Below, one piece after another: positions 25,893-35,823 of a stretch of 50,026 nucleotides of DNA. Numbering within the stretch: the stretch's first letter is position 1; each line of letters starts with the position of its first letter. The notes beneath the pieces were generated by a model. The model made no database searches. It saw nothing but the letters and a program-made list of their open reading frames with translations, and was not told where the DNA came from. The stretch spans positions 1-50,026 of the forward strand of contig NZ_JADZBI010000001.1 of the NCBI RefSeq assembly GCF_020852195.1, given 5' to 3'. The position numbers were made by a program, and so were the translations under genes. This stretch comes from Hyphomicrobium sp. (GTDB lineage Bacteria > Pseudomonadota > Alphaproteobacteria > Rhizobiales > Hyphomicrobiaceae).

Positions 25893-26875
25893 GAGCCGGG
25901 AAGCGGCTGGCCAGCCAGGATGGCCGCCCCAGCGGGTGCCATTCTGTCAGCCTCGTGCCCGACGCCGGGAACCTCGGCGAGCCGCCAATCGAACCGCGCC
26001 CCCATCCGGGCCGAAACACGCCGCGAGCGCTCGAAGTAGAAGTGGCCACGCTCGTAGCGCGTCCTCCCCTGCGCAATGGCATCGGGATCGCTTCTGAGGC
26101 CAGCGTAGTTGACGTCGGACCCGCCTAGCAACAGCGTGAAGTCGCACGCGAAGGCCGCGCGCAGGGTCCGCGACGCGATCGGCGCATCGCGCAGCCCGTA
26201 GGGATACTGATACTCGCTGTCCGGCAGCATGTACCAGCCGGGATTGGCCGCAACCGCGCGATCGATCATCCGGCAGCCCGAGTGCAGGACATATCGCTGA
26301 ATGAATTGCGATCCCGCGCCGTGCCCGAACATGCTGAACTTGCGTCGCGTGCTGCCGAGGCTGGCCGCCGCCGTACGGAAGGCCTGCTCGACCACATGGA
26401 AGGCCGTTTGCATCCAGGGCTTGGGCTGCAAGCGCTGGCTCATCACGTTGCCCATGTTGTAGGTCCAGGGTCCTGGCCACTTCTCGGCCGTGAATTCCGG
26501 CACGAGCAGGATGGCGCCGTAGCGATCCGCAAGCGGGCGCCAGGTATCGTAGTAGTCGAACGCCAGATGGCGATGCGCATCACGCCGCATGCCGGGCATC
26601 ACCACCCAGATAGGGCTTTGGGACGACGCCGACGAGGGGCGGTACGTATACACGGTGACCGGCCCGCGCGGCACGTTGGCGACCTCGAACGCGCCGTGCC
26701 CAACGGGCATGGCCTCGCCGCTCCCGGGATCGAAGTGCCGTTCCGTTGCATGAGCCGCGACGCGGCCCGATGCGATCACGGCCATCACGACCGCCAAGCG
26801 AAGGATCGTCGTACCGAGCATGCGCAAGGCTCCGATCTCGTGGGCGCGTTTGGGATATTGAGTTCTCTTGTCCAT
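25889..26875 (-). CDS. exported alpha/beta hydrolase (PHB-depolymerase-like esterase)
   Basis: A 328-aa alpha/beta hydrolase with a signal peptide (LRLAVVMAVIASGRVAAHA). The nucleophile elbow is SMFGHGAGSQF (Ser at about residue 195), the likely catalytic Asp is in LLLGGSDVNYAG, and the His in VPGVGHEADRM. The PIWVVMPGMRRDAHRH region and a long central insert with W/P residues are like secreted polyester depolymerase or feruloyl-esterase relatives. It starts at ATG 26875 with GGAGG 9 nt upstream, 18 nt after the stop of the outer-membrane gene, and its end overlaps the lyase gene. It probably hydrolyses an ester in the periplasm; the substrate is not decided. Confidence 0.82.
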   Translation of the reverse strand: MDKRTQYPKRAHEIGALRMLGTTILRLAVVMAVIASGRVAAHATERHFDPGSGEAMPVGHGAFEVANVPRGPVTVYTYRPSSASSQSPIWVVMPGMRRDAHRHLAFDYYDTWRPLADRYGAILLVPEFTAEKWPGPWTYNMGNVMSQRLQPKPWMQTAFHVVEQAFRTAAASLGSTRRKFSMFGHGAGSQFIQRYVLHSGCRMIDRAVAANPGWYMLPDSEYQYPYGLRDAPIASRTLRAAFACDFTLLLGGSDVNYAGLRSDPDAIAQGRTRYERGHFYFERSRRVSARMGARFDWRLAEVPGVGHEADRMAPAGAAILAGQPLPGS

Positions 26876-26893
26876 TTGCCATCGCCTCCACGA

Positions 26894-29398
26894 TCAGAAC
26901 TTGATGCGGGTACCGGCGTAGCCGATCATGAGGTCGGTGAGAGGCACGGGGCTCGGCCCGGTAACTCCCGTAGTGGTCCGGAACTGAACGCCTTCCGTGT
27001 CGAAGGTGTAGTAGCGGAAGCCCGCGTACACATCCATGCCGGCGGCATCGATATCCTGCGAGATGGCCGCACCGATCATTTGCAGCCGGCTGTCCGTGAC
27101 CTCGCGGAGATCCGCCTCGCGCAGGCCCGTGATGGCGTCGTCCACCTGGGCGAACTCGCCGTAGATGGATGTGTCGCCAAACGACCAGAAATCCCGTCGC
27201 AAGCCGAAGGCCGTGTAGAGGTAGTCGATTGGAGGACGGTTGCTGCCCGCCGGCGTGACAAGGCCGACCGTGTTCTCTCCGAAAACCGCTTGCGCCGACT
27301 CATCGAAGCCATGGAACTCCCGGCGCACGTATGCGGCTGTTCCAAATAGCCCGCTCGGAATATGAAGCAGGCTCGCCGAGCCCTTGTATTCCTCACGGTC
27401 GCGCCGGCTGTTCGGACGACCGTTCTCGTCCGTGTCGCGCAGATAGCCGGCACCGAAGCGGAACTTCCAATCGTTGTAGTTGATGCCGTACTCGGCCGCG
27501 AAATCGTAGAAGTCGTCCTCGCCCCAGGCCACGGCCATGTCCACATTTCCCCATTGGCCGGAGATGCGGGGCGCGTCGTAGCGCACGACGTCGCGCCGCA
27601 AGGTGTCCACGCTCGCTCCAGCGGAAATGTCATTCAGCGTCGTGGTGAAGGCACCCGAGATGACGAGGGCGCCGTCTCCCTGCTCGTACGAATCCGCGCG
27701 CCTCAGGTAGAAACTCCCGCCGATCGTCGCAATGTTTGCGGCGCCCGGCATGATGCCTCCGACGTCCTTGAGAATGATGTTGTCCGTCGCCGGCGAGGTG
27801 TGACCGACGGTCACCGTTCCAAGGCTGTTGCTCCTCATCCACCATGCGGCTTCTCGTTGCTCGATCTGCCCTTCTCCGGACTGATTGAGCTGGTCGACGT
27901 CGTTGGCCGCCTTGTCATCGAGCCCGAGCGAGAGGATGTAGCCGGCGCTCCAGCCGCGCGCGATCCTGGCGGCCCCCTTGAACTCCAGGCGGCTCCGGGA
28001 CGCGGTGTTGTCCACGACGTAGACATCCTTGTCAGCCCCGTCGTCCCACGCCAAGAGCATGCGATTGATGTGGCCGGAGACTGTCAGCGAGACATTGCGA
28101 TTGCCTTTTCTCGCCTCCATTTCCTCCAGCTCTGCGATCCGATCTTCAATATCCCCGATCGTCGCGGGCGACGTGTCCGGCACGATCGGCGTCAGCGCTC
28201 CCTTGGAGGGCGAGGGAGGGTCGAGCAGGAACGTCAAGCCGACGGTGCCGCCGTAGAAGAACACGTCGTCCTTCGCGCCCACGTCGCGGTTGCCATCGAT
28301 GTCTTCGACGCTAGCGAAATGCTGGAGAGGCGTGCTGACGTTGTTCAGCCACAGGAACGAGCCGGAAGCCGTGAGAAAGACGTTGTCGGTCAGCTTGAGT
28401 TCGAGCCGGGGATTGATCTCGAGCCCTTGCGCAAAGACGCTCGCGCTGTGGGACGTGTCGAAACTTCTGAGGTCCGGACGGTTCTCGGAGACGTATGTCC
28501 GGTTGCGGTCGACGAAGTTATTGTAAAATCCCCCTTTGACGCTTCCGCCGATACGAACGAAGTCGCCGACATCGAACATGTGCTGCAAACCGATCTGCAT
28601 GCCGAGCAGGTAGTTGTCCGTGCGGATGCTGACGTGGTCGCGCTGATTGTCGGATCCGAGCCACGGCACGTCGTCGGCCTGGTCCATGGTGGTCGACGAG
28701 AGCTGCTCCCCGAAATAGATGCCGCGCGCGCCGATCAGCAGCCCCGGAATGCCGAACGGGCGCACGACATTTGCCTCGGCGCCGAACAGCTTCGTCTCGT
28801 GATGCACCGTCATCCCGAAGATGTTGTCCGAGTTGGTGGAGGTGATGTCGGCTCCCGGTCCGTCGTCATAGACGGCATCGGTATTGGTTCCGGTCCCCTG
28901 GTTCAGGTCCAGCTTTGTCTGCTCCAATCCGATCGGATTCATATAGAAGGCGGAGAACTCGACCGGCTGGTCGAAGATCGTGCCCTGCAGCGTGCCGCGC
29001 AGTCCGGCCGTATAGTCCTCGCCTTTGAGCTCGGAGGAGTTGAACGGAACAAACCTTGTCGCCGCCGGCGGGCTGTCTCCAAGTGCGGTGAACGGAAACT
29101 CGGGCAGATCCTCGCGGCGGTAGATCAGGCCTTCGATTGTGAGAACGCTCTGCTCCCGGGATCTCGTGACACGCGGCCCCGCGTCATCATCCTCGCTCCC
29201 CCCAGTTACGGAGCTGTCCTCCTCGAAGCCGCCCGTGTCCCGCTCGTCGTCCCCGTCCGCGACGGCTGGCGACATTGGAAAGGACAGCGCGAGCAGCACC
29301 GCGGCAGATAGGATCGCCCAAGGTGCGCTAGACCTGGAGACAAGATATTTGAGCTTTGGACAATCGTCGTTTTGCCCACCATGAACGGCACGCAGCAT
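26894..29398 (-). CDS. long outer-membrane protein with two barrel-like halves (porin-like C-terminus)
   Basis: An 834-aa outer-membrane protein. It has a signal peptide (SSAPWAILSAAVLLALSFPM...VADG) and an acidic linker. Residues about 85-410 form a strand-rich region ending in FFYGGTVGLTFLL. Then comes a short Glu-rich coiled-coil (IEDRIAELEEMEARKG), and after it a second strand-rich region that starts NVSLTVSGHINRMLLAWDDG, ends RIKF and looks like an alphaproteobacterial porin. The usual porin has only the coiled-coil plus one barrel, so two barrels may be fused. ATG 29398 is preferred for its GGGGGTTGGGA signal; ATG 29416 is possible. First gene of the esterase-lyase operon; a substrate entry role is inferred. 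Confidence 0.78.
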   Translation of the reverse strand: MLRAVHGGQNDDCPKLKYLVSRSSAPWAILSAAVLLALSFPMSPAVADGDDERDTGGFEEDSSVTGGSEDDDAGPRVTRSREQSVLTIEGLIYRREDLPEFPFTALGDSPPAATRFVPFNSSELKGEDYTAGLRGTLQGTIFDQPVEFSAFYMNPIGLEQTKLDLNQGTGTNTDAVYDDGPGADITSTNSDNIFGMTVHHETKLFGAEANVVRPFGIPGLLIGARGIYFGEQLSSTTMDQADDVPWLGSDNQRDHVSIRTDNYLLGMQIGLQHMFDVGDFVRIGGSVKGGFYNNFVDRNRTYVSENRPDLRSFDTSHSASVFAQGLEINPRLELKLTDNVFLTASGSFLWLNNVSTPLQHFASVEDIDGNRDVGAKDDVFFYGGTVGLTFLLDPPSPSKGALTPIVPDTSPATIGDIEDRIAELEEMEARKGNRNVSLTVSGHINRMLLAWDDGADKDVYVVDNTASRSRLEFKGAARIARGWSAGYILSLGLDDKAANDVDQLNQSGEGQIEQREAAWWMRSNSLGTVTVGHTSPATDNIILKDVGGIMPGAANIATIGGSFYLRRADSYEQGDGALVISGAFTTTLNDISAGASVDTLRRDVVRYDAPRISGQWGNVDMAVAWGEDDFYDFAAEYGINYNDWKFRFGAGYLRDTDENGRPNSRRDREEYKGSASLLHIPSGLFGTAAYVRREFHGFDESAQAVFGENTVGLVTPAGSNRPPIDYLYTAFGLRRDFWSFGDTSIYGEFAQVDDAITGLREADLREVTDSRLQMIGAAISQDIDAAGMDVYAGFRYYTFDTEGVQFRTTTGVTGPSPVPLTDLMIGYAGTRIKF

Positions 29399-29535
29399 TC
29401 CCAACCCCCAACACATTTATGCGCCGCGCTTGTGCCCGTTCAGTCGCGCGGCATTGGGCGGGAGTTTGCCGATGAAAGTTCCAAAACAGGATACGAAATA
29501 CCGGAAGAGTCATTCAGGAATCTGCAACAATGCAG

Positions 29536-29548
29536 ACAATATTATTGT
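29536..29548. promoter_or_regulatory. palindrome upstream of the outer-membrane/esterase/lyase operon
   Basis: ACAATA and TATTGT around a single T form a perfect palindrome in an AT-rich patch, about 140 nt before the outer-membrane gene start and 120 nt after the LysR gene stop. Its size and T-N11-A look fit a LysR-type binding site. Whether the neighbouring LysR regulator uses it is inference. Confidence 0.35.
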
Positions 29549-29663
29549 ATTTCAATGCTATAGAAAGGCTCAACAATCGCAACGAGGCTTCGGAATTTTT
29601 CTCCGTGTTGCGTCGCGTCCTCATATCCAGCGGCATGCGGATGAATGCGTGGAGTGGATTTGG

Positions 29664-30611
29664 CTACTCTTCCCGATCATTCGAGATGAATTCAACGGAC
29701 GCGAAATGATCCGGACTCTGGTTCTTGAATTCGGTCAGCGTGCGTTGCAGGCACTGGATCAAAACCCTGGCGTTCGAGGACGGCGTCTGATCCCTGTGAT
29801 GCACATATCCGAACGAGATCCAGCGCTCGGGGTCCAGCGGCCGAAATATGACCTCGCTGAGATCAAGGCCCCGCGCGCTCAGCCGATCGAACACCGCGAT
29901 GCCGGCGCCATCACTGGCCAACTGGCAGGCCATCAGGGATGAACGCGTTTCGACGACATAGCGCCCGGTCTCGCCGCTGGAGCGCATGTAGTCGTTCATC
30001 TGTTGACGCCAGATCTGATCCTCCCAGAGCCCGAGCAGGTCTTCTCCCGCCAGATCCACAGCGCTCACGCGCCGTCGGGCGGCAAGGGGATGGTCTTTCC
30101 GCATCACCGCTTCGAGCCGCACTTTGAACATCGGATGGTTCTTGAGCTCGACAAGTGCGTGCGTGACGGGCAGCGATGCAATCGCAAGATCGAACCGCCG
30201 CAACCCCGCCAGGCTGTCCAGATCGAACCGAGACAGAACGTCGACGGCGCAACGGAGCTTCGGATTCTCCCGGCGCAGAAGCGCAACGGCGGGAGACACC
30301 AGTCCTTGTGCAATGCGCGGCGTGGTGATGATCTTGAGCTGTTTTTCGCTTGTCTGGATGTCCTTGGCGATGCGCGGAATCTCGCCCAAGCCCGCGAGAA
30401 TGTGACGGGTGGCAATATAGAAGGCCTCCCCGTTCTTTGTGACGCGGAGTGCCCGGCCCGAACGGTCGAAAAGAAGAAGGTCGAGCTCTTCCTCGAGCAG
30501 CGCGACGAGGCGGCTCACCGCCGGCTGGCTGAGGCCAAGGGCGTTCGAGGCCGCCGTAAGCGATCCTCCCTCGACTATCAGTTGGAAAGCGCGAAGCGCC
30601 TTTAGATTCAT
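29664..30611 (-). CDS. LysR-family transcriptional regulator
   Basis: A 315-aa LysR-type regulator. The N-terminal winged HTH is clear: [41 protein letters not shown] and [20 protein letters not shown]. The C-terminal half is the periplasmic-binding-like effector domain ([20 protein letters not shown]). The start is ATG 30611; the frame extends to 30905 without sense. It is divergent from dctA (281-nt gap) and upstream of the outer-membrane/esterase/lyase operon on the same strand, so it may control both in response to a substrate or product. The effector is unknown. Confidence 0.93.
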   Translation of the reverse strand: MNLKALRAFQLIVEGGSLTAASNALGLSQPAVSRLVALLEEELDLLLFDRSGRALRVTKNGEAFYIATRHILAGLGEIPRIAKDIQTSEKQLKIITTPRIAQGLVSPAVALLRRENPKLRCAVDVLSRFDLDSLAGLRRFDLAIASLPVTHALVELKNHPMFKVRLEAVMRKDHPLAARRRVSAVDLAGEDLLGLWEDQIWRQQMNDYMRSSGETGRYVVETRSSLMACQLASDGAGIAVFDRLSARGLDLSEVIFRPLDPERWISFGYVHHRDQTPSSNARVLIQCLQRTLTEFKNQSPDHFASVEFISNDREE

Positions 30612-30892
30612 TTCCGTCGCCCCGATGCGGTGAAGCATTCGGCGCCAACTTGCTGCATTCGAGGTCTTGCTCCAACAGGTTTCGCGCCAGCGCTCCCACA
30701 TTAACGTTGACTGGTCCGCACGCAGGCCACCGAGCCGGTTGCCGTCGCGATCCATGCAGAGAGCAAAAGAGATCAAAGCTTCAACGCATGAGTCGCCATC
30801 TGCGTGAGCATGATCCGGTGAAAGACGCTCTGCGCCATACGACAACGGGCCTATACTCGAGGAAAAATTTTCGCCTAGGGAGGTGGGGACCC

Positions 30893-32209
30893 ATGTTGCA
30901 GACAACGACTGCAGGCGCTTCTTTGCCTGAAGCCTCTGTCAAGCGGCCGTTCTACACGCAGCTTTACGTGCAGGTGCTGACGGCGATCGTGATCGGCGTG
31001 CTCCTCGGCCACTTCTATCCCGACATTGGCGTCGCAATGAAGCCGCTCGGCGACGGCTTCATCAAGCTGATCAAGATGATCATAGTCCCGGTGATTTTCT
31101 GTACGGTGGTGCATGGCATAGCGTCCATGTCGAACCTCAGAGCCGTCGGGAGCACCGGCATCAAGGCGCTCATCTATTTCGAGATCGTGACCACGCTTGC
31201 GCTCATCATCGGCCTTGTCGTCTCCAACGTCATCCGCCCGGGTGACGGCATGAACATCGACCCCAGCAAGCTCGACGGAGCCGCCGTCTCGAGCTACGTG
31301 ACGAAAGCTGAAGGGCAAAGCACCATCGAGTTCCTTCTCGACATCATCCCGAGAACTGTCGTCAGCGCGTTCGTCGACGGCAACATCCTTCAGGTTCTGC
31401 TGTTTGCGATTCTGTTCGCTTTCGCGCTTCAGGGCTTGGGTCAGCGCGGCAAGCTGATCCTCGACCTCGTGGATCAGGCCTCGCACGTCTTCTTCGGTAT
31501 CGTCGGCATCATCATGCGGGCGGCGCCGATCGGAGCGTTCGGCGCCATGGCATTCACGATCGGAAAATACGGTGTCGAGACTCTCGGCTCGCTCGCGACG
31601 CTCATGGCAACGTTCTATCTGACGTGCCTGATCTTCATCTTCCTCGTGCTCGGCACCATCGCCAAGTTCGCCGGCTTCAACATTTTCAAATTCATCCGGT
31701 ACATCAAGGACGAGCTGCTCATTGTCCTCGGCACGTCATCCTCCGAGTCCGTGCTCCCCAGGATGATCACGCGCATGAAGCGTCTGGGCTGCGACGAGTC
31801 CGTCGTCGGACTCGTCATCCCCACGGGCTACTCGTTCAACCTCGATGGCACTTGCATATATCTGACGATGGCCACCCTGTTCCTGGCCCAAGCCACCAAC
31901 GTCGATCTGTCTCTGGCACAGCAGCTCGGAATCCTCGGAATCCTTCTTCTGACATCGAAGGGCGCAGCCGGCGTGACGGGCTCTGGCTTTATTGTGCTTG
32001 CAGCCACGCTCGCATCCACCGGCACGATCGATGTTCATGCGATGGCGATCATCCTCGGCATCGATCGCTTCATGTCGGAAGCGAGGGCCTTGACCAATCT
32101 CGTGGGCAACGGCGTGGCAACGGTAGTCGTCGCCAAGTTGGAGGGAGCACTCGACGTGGAACGAATGCGGGCCGAGCTCGATCGCCGTTCGAGCCCTGAC
32201 GCGGGTTAA
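30893..32209 (+). CDS. dctA: C4-dicarboxylate/cation symporter DctA-like
   Basis: A 438-aa member of the dicarboxylate/amino acid:cation symporter (DAACS) family. Diagnostic segments are the hairpin 1 Ser-rich motif [11 protein letters not shown], the TM7 motif [10 protein letters not shown], hairpin 2 [13 protein letters not shown], and the TM8 region [21 protein letters not shown]. The Arg in that last segment and the DctA-like sequence favour dicarboxylates (succinate, fumarate, malate) over glutamate. Start ATG 30893 with GGGAGG upstream. It is divergent from the LysR gene. Imports the likely product of the neighbouring periplasmic lyase; this link is inference. Confidence 0.93.
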   Translation: MLQTTTAGASLPEASVKRPFYTQLYVQVLTAIVIGVLLGHFYPDIGVAMKPLGDGFIKLIKMIIVPVIFCTVVHGIASMSNLRAVGSTGIKALIYFEIVTTLALIIGLVVSNVIRPGDGMNIDPSKLDGAAVSSYVTKAEGQSTIEFLLDIIPRTVVSAFVDGNILQVLLFAILFAFALQGLGQRGKLILDLVDQASHVFFGIVGIIMRAAPIGAFGAMAFTIGKYGVETLGSLATLMATFYLTCLIFIFLVLGTIAKFAGFNIFKFIRYIKDELLIVLGTSSSESVLPRMITRMKRLGCDESVVGLVIPTGYSFNLDGTCIYLTMATLFLAQATNVDLSLAQQLGILGILLLTSKGAAGVTGSGFIVLAATLASTGTIDVHAMAIILGIDRFMSEARALTNLVGNGVATVVVAKLEGALDVERMRAELDRRSSPDAG

Positions 32210-32429
32210 TCGCTTGCGCGGCCGGTGTTGAGTCCGGAGCCCTCCGAATCTCCGCCCCCTCAATCCCGCGCTGCCGTTCGGATAGCTCTCGAGCACCGAC
32301 GCGGTTCCGACGATCGGACGTTCCAGCCTGGGCGAGCACTACCTCGGCTCCGATCAGGTCGTGACAGCCCCCGCACGATCAGAAGATCTTATAGTCCCTG
32401 AAGTTTTTCGAGGGCCAGACAGTCAACCG

Positions 32430-32457
32430 TTGATATTCTTTACACAATTAGTATAGT
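32430..32457 (+). promoter_or_regulatory. sigma-70-type promoter of the AraC regulator
   Basis: TTGATA (32430-32435) and TATAGT (32452-32457) are spaced by 16 nt in an AT-rich patch, 50 nt before the AraC-type gene. The pair matches the housekeeping consensus well for this GC-rich genome. Confidence 0.6.
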
Positions 32458-32507
32458 TTTTTCCCGACAGCCTTGTTCCCTGGGCAGCCCATCGAGAGGG
32501 GCCTCCG

Positions 32508-33380
32508 ATGACCTTTCATCCTCGCATGAAGAGCAGCCTCAAGGGGATCTCGGTCATCAATGCCCTTCACCGAACGTGGAATGGGATTGTAGCCGATGTC
32601 TGGCAGGTCCGCTGCCAAGACGCGGAAGGCGAGTACGAATCACCCGATCCGCGCCTGTTCGTGGCGCTCCAGATGCGCGGCGACGGCAGCTTCAACCTGG
32701 ACGCTCCGGGCGCGCACCGCGTTTTCTCTTCTTCCATCACCTATGTCCCGGCAGGAAGGTTCCTCCGCAGTCGCTCCTACGGCATCTCGTATGTGCGTCA
32801 TCTCGATCTGCATTTCGACGTCGAGGCGCTGCGGCGCCAGTTCGGCGCCGCTCTCGACGAGCAGCGCCTCGGCGAGCTCAGACTACTCTTTCAGGATGAG
32901 CACTTGCTGGCAATCTGCCAACTCATCGCCGCCGAATGCATGAATCCGGACCCGCTGCACAGCCTTTACGGCGACAGTCTCGCCACGGCCCTCGTCGCCA
33001 AGCTCTTCGAGGTGAGAAAAACGAAGGGGCGCCACCGTCCCAGGTTGTCCGAGCAGCAGTTACGGCTGGTCATGGACTTCATGGAGGACAACTATAACGA
33101 GCCTATCAGGCTCAGCGAGATGGCGGCGCTCACCGGTCTTTCCCAGATCCAGTTCAGCCGTGCATTCAAGGAGACCGTCGGGATGCCGCCTCACGCGCGG
33201 CTCCAGGAGATCAGGGTAAGGAAGGTGCAGGAGTTCCTGTCGGTGCACGATTGGCCGCTGACCGAGATCGCAACGGCCGCAGGATTCGCCGACCAGGCGC
33301 ATCTGACCCGCGTGTTCAAGCGCATCACCGGACTGACGCCCGCCTATTGGGCACGGCAGTGTGCGCTGCGCGGTAAATAA
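32508..33380 (+). CDS. AraC-family regulator of siderophore uptake (PchR-like)
   Basis: A 290-aa regulator. The C-terminal AraC DNA-binding domain has both HTH motifs: MAALTGLSQIQFSRAFKETV and IATAAGFADQAHLTRVFKRI, ending in TGLTPAYWARQ. The N-terminal half (about residues 1-170) is a ligand-sensing region with FVALQMRGDGSFNL and a basic R-rich stretch. It is immediately upstream of the TonB-dependent receptor gene on the same strand. Regulators of this kind bind a ferri-siderophore and activate the receptor, as in PchR or AlcR. Ligand unknown. Confidence 0.9.
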   Translation: MTFHPRMKSSLKGISVINALHRTWNGIVADVWQVRCQDAEGEYESPDPRLFVALQMRGDGSFNLDAPGAHRVFSSSITYVPAGRFLRSRSYGISYVRHLDLHFDVEALRRQFGAALDEQRLGELRLLFQDEHLLAICQLIAAECMNPDPLHSLYGDSLATALVAKLFEVRKTKGRHRPRLSEQQLRLVMDFMEDNYNEPIRLSEMAALTGLSQIQFSRAFKETVGMPPHARLQEIRVRKVQEFLSVHDWPLTEIATAAGFADQAHLTRVFKRITGLTPAYWARQCALRGK

Positions 33381-33455
33381 CCTCGCAGTGTGGCGGATAC
33401 ACACCGCTTTCCACGCCAATCCGTTCAAATCCGGCCGAGATCGTTCAATCTCCCC

Positions 33456-33480
33456 AATCAAACTTGATTTATCCAATCAA
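33456..33480 (+). promoter_or_regulatory. AATCAA repeat cluster upstream of the receptor gene
   Basis: AATCAA (33456-33461), TTGATT (33464-33469) and AATCAA again (33475-33480), with a related TTCAATC at 33444, form inverted and direct repeats 60-90 nt before the receptor start. AraC-type activators bind such repeats, so it is a candidate site for the upstream regulator. Confidence 0.4.
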
Positions 33481-33543
33481 CTTACTCCGAGCGTAGCCGT
33501 GCCGGCTCTGGCGCGGCCAGCTACCGAAACTGTGGGGATTGCA

Positions 33544-35823
33544 ATGGGGAATAGTGCTCTCAACCGAGCGACGCGCGCGGGCGGCACCGCCGCGATGGCA
33601 GTATTGATGCTGCCGCTGGCCGCGTCAGCGCAAAATGCCGAGGGACCGACCGAGCTAGAACCGGTCACTGTCACCGGTACGCAGCCCAAGTCCGCCAAGA
33701 AAAACGCGAAGAAGAAGTCCCCGCCGGCCGCCGCACAATCGGCACCCACACCGCAAGCGCCGTCAGAGGCCCCACGGGGTCCGAGCACGACATCGGCCAC
33801 CGGAGCCGTCAACGGCTTCGTCGGAACAGATACGACGACCGGATCCAAGTCGCCGACAGCCATCAAGGACATTCCACAGTTCGTTTCGGTCGTCGGGCGC
33901 GACGAGATCGACACTCAGGGTGCCCAGAAGGCCGACGAGGCCCTGCGCTACACCTCCGGCGTGTTCGCGCAACCGTTCGGTGCGGATACCGATATGAACT
34001 GGCTCTTCATCCGCGGGTTCGACGCGACACAAAAGGGCATCTACCTGGATGGACTGCAGCTCTACAATCATGCTTTCGGCTCGTTCTACGTCGACTCGTT
34101 CGCCCTCGAGCGGATCTAGGTCCTCAAGGGGCCTGCATCGGTCCTCTATGGCGGCAGCAATCCGGGCGGCATCGTCAACTACGTGAGCAAGCGACCCACG
34201 GGCGAACGATTGCGCTACCTGGAAGCCGGCATCAACGATGTGGGCAACGCCTACCTTGGCTTCGACATCGGAGATCGGGCGACCTCCACCCTCGACTATC
34301 GCGTCACCGGCCGCATTGCCGGCGGCGACGGCTACAGCGATTTCCAGGACGACGGCTTCCGCGGCTTCATCTCTCCCACGCTGCGATGGTCTGATGACCA
34401 GACCAGCTTCACGCTACTCGCCAACTACAGCCACATCGACGAGATCCACGGCGGCGGCAGCTTTCTGCCGTATGTGGGCACCGTCGTGCCGGCCTCCTTC
34501 GGACGCATTCGGCGCGACTTCAACCCCACAGAGCCCGACCTCGACACCTACGAGCGCGAGCAAGGATCGATCGGCTACGAGTTGGAGCACAAGCTCACCG
34601 ACGACCTGATCGTGCGGCAGAACGCGCGCTATAGCGCCGCCGATGTGAAGGAAGTTCAACTTTATCCGTTTGGCTACGTCTCGGCTGAGGAGCTTTTCCG
34701 CGTCAACTTCGGCCATGACACAACCGTATCGACGTTTCTCATCGACAATCAGGTCGAATGGAGAACGCGTGGTCTGTTCGCCGAGCACACGATTCTGGCT
34801 GGCGTAGACTACAAGTACTTCAACATCGATCAGGTGCAGTCATCGGCGTATTGGATGGATCCCGCGACTCCGATCAATGTCGTCAACCCTGTCTACGGCG
34901 TGCCGCAGTCGCCGCGCGTGAGCTACCTCAACCAGGATCTTACGCAGGAGCAGATCGGAACCTACATCCAGGATCAGATCCGCTTCGGCGGCGGCTGGCT
35001 CGTCACGCTCAATGGCCGTTACGACTGGGTATCGACGGAGGTGCATGACCGCCCGAACTTCTATTCGCCGCCGGGTTTCCTAGGCGCACCCGCGAAGAGC
35101 GACGCCGGGGAAGCATCCGGGCGAGCGGGCATCGCCTATACGCTCGCCAACGGCCTCACGCCCTATGCCAGCGCCGCGACCTACTTCAATCCCGTCATCG
35201 GAGCCACGCTGGAGGGCGATCTTTTCCAGCCCGAGACTGGGCAGCAGTATGAATTCGGGTTCAAGTATGCGCCGCGGTTTCTCGACGCGATCATCACCGC
35301 CTCGTGGTTCGACCTGACCCGGCAGAACGTCCTCACCGCCAACCCCGCGAACATCAACTTCCAGGTGCAGACCGGCGAGGTCACCTCGCATGGCTTCGAG
35401 ATCGAGGCCAAGGCCAACGTGACGGAGCAGCTCCGTGTCACGGCGGCCTTCACGGCGCTCGACCTCGAGATCACGAAGGACAACGACGCGTCGATCGTCG
35501 GCAAGCAGCCGTTTGTCGTTCCGGAGGTCATGGCCTCGGCCTTTGCCGACTACACGTTCCGCGGCAACGCACTGGACGGCGTGTCGATCGGCGCCGGCGT
35601 GCGCTATTACGGCTCGTCCTGGGCCGATCAGCAGAACACGCTCAAGGTGCCCGACGTGACGCTGTTCGACGCCCGCATCGGCTACGACTGGGGAGACTGG
35701 GGCATCGACCTCAACGTGACCAATATTTTCGACGAAAAGTACGTGGCAAGCTGCCAGGGCGCGGACGTATGCAGCTATGGCGAAGGCCGTGTCGTAAAAC
35801 TGAAGTCGCATGTTGCCTGGTAG
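33544..35823 (+). pseudogene. TonB-dependent siderophore receptor, interrupted by an in-frame TAG
   Basis: Over 2.28 kb one frame encodes a complete TonB-dependent siderophore receptor (760 codons) but for one TAG at 34117-34119, codon 192. The N-terminus has a signal peptide (AAMAVLMLPLAASAQN), a TonB box region (LEPVTVTGTQ), a Lys/Pro-rich spacer and the plug domain (IKDIPQFVSVVGRDEI, ADEALRYTSGVFAQ, WLFIRGFDA). The TAG falls in the conserved plug motif LERI-V-LKGPASVLYGGSNPGG where Glu is expected, so GAG to TAG is the simplest change. The barrel follows in the same frame and ends KLKSHVAW. Either non-functional, or needing suppression; both halves still look selected, so the lesion is recent. 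Confidence 0.88.

Noticed and set aside
27362-29311. 649-aa open frame antisense to the two-barrel outer-membrane protein gene
   Set aside because: Composition artefact; no start signal and no family features.
29430-29942. 170-aa plus-strand frame over the LysR gene end
   Set aside because: It overlaps the well-supported LysR effector domain in antisense and has no family features.
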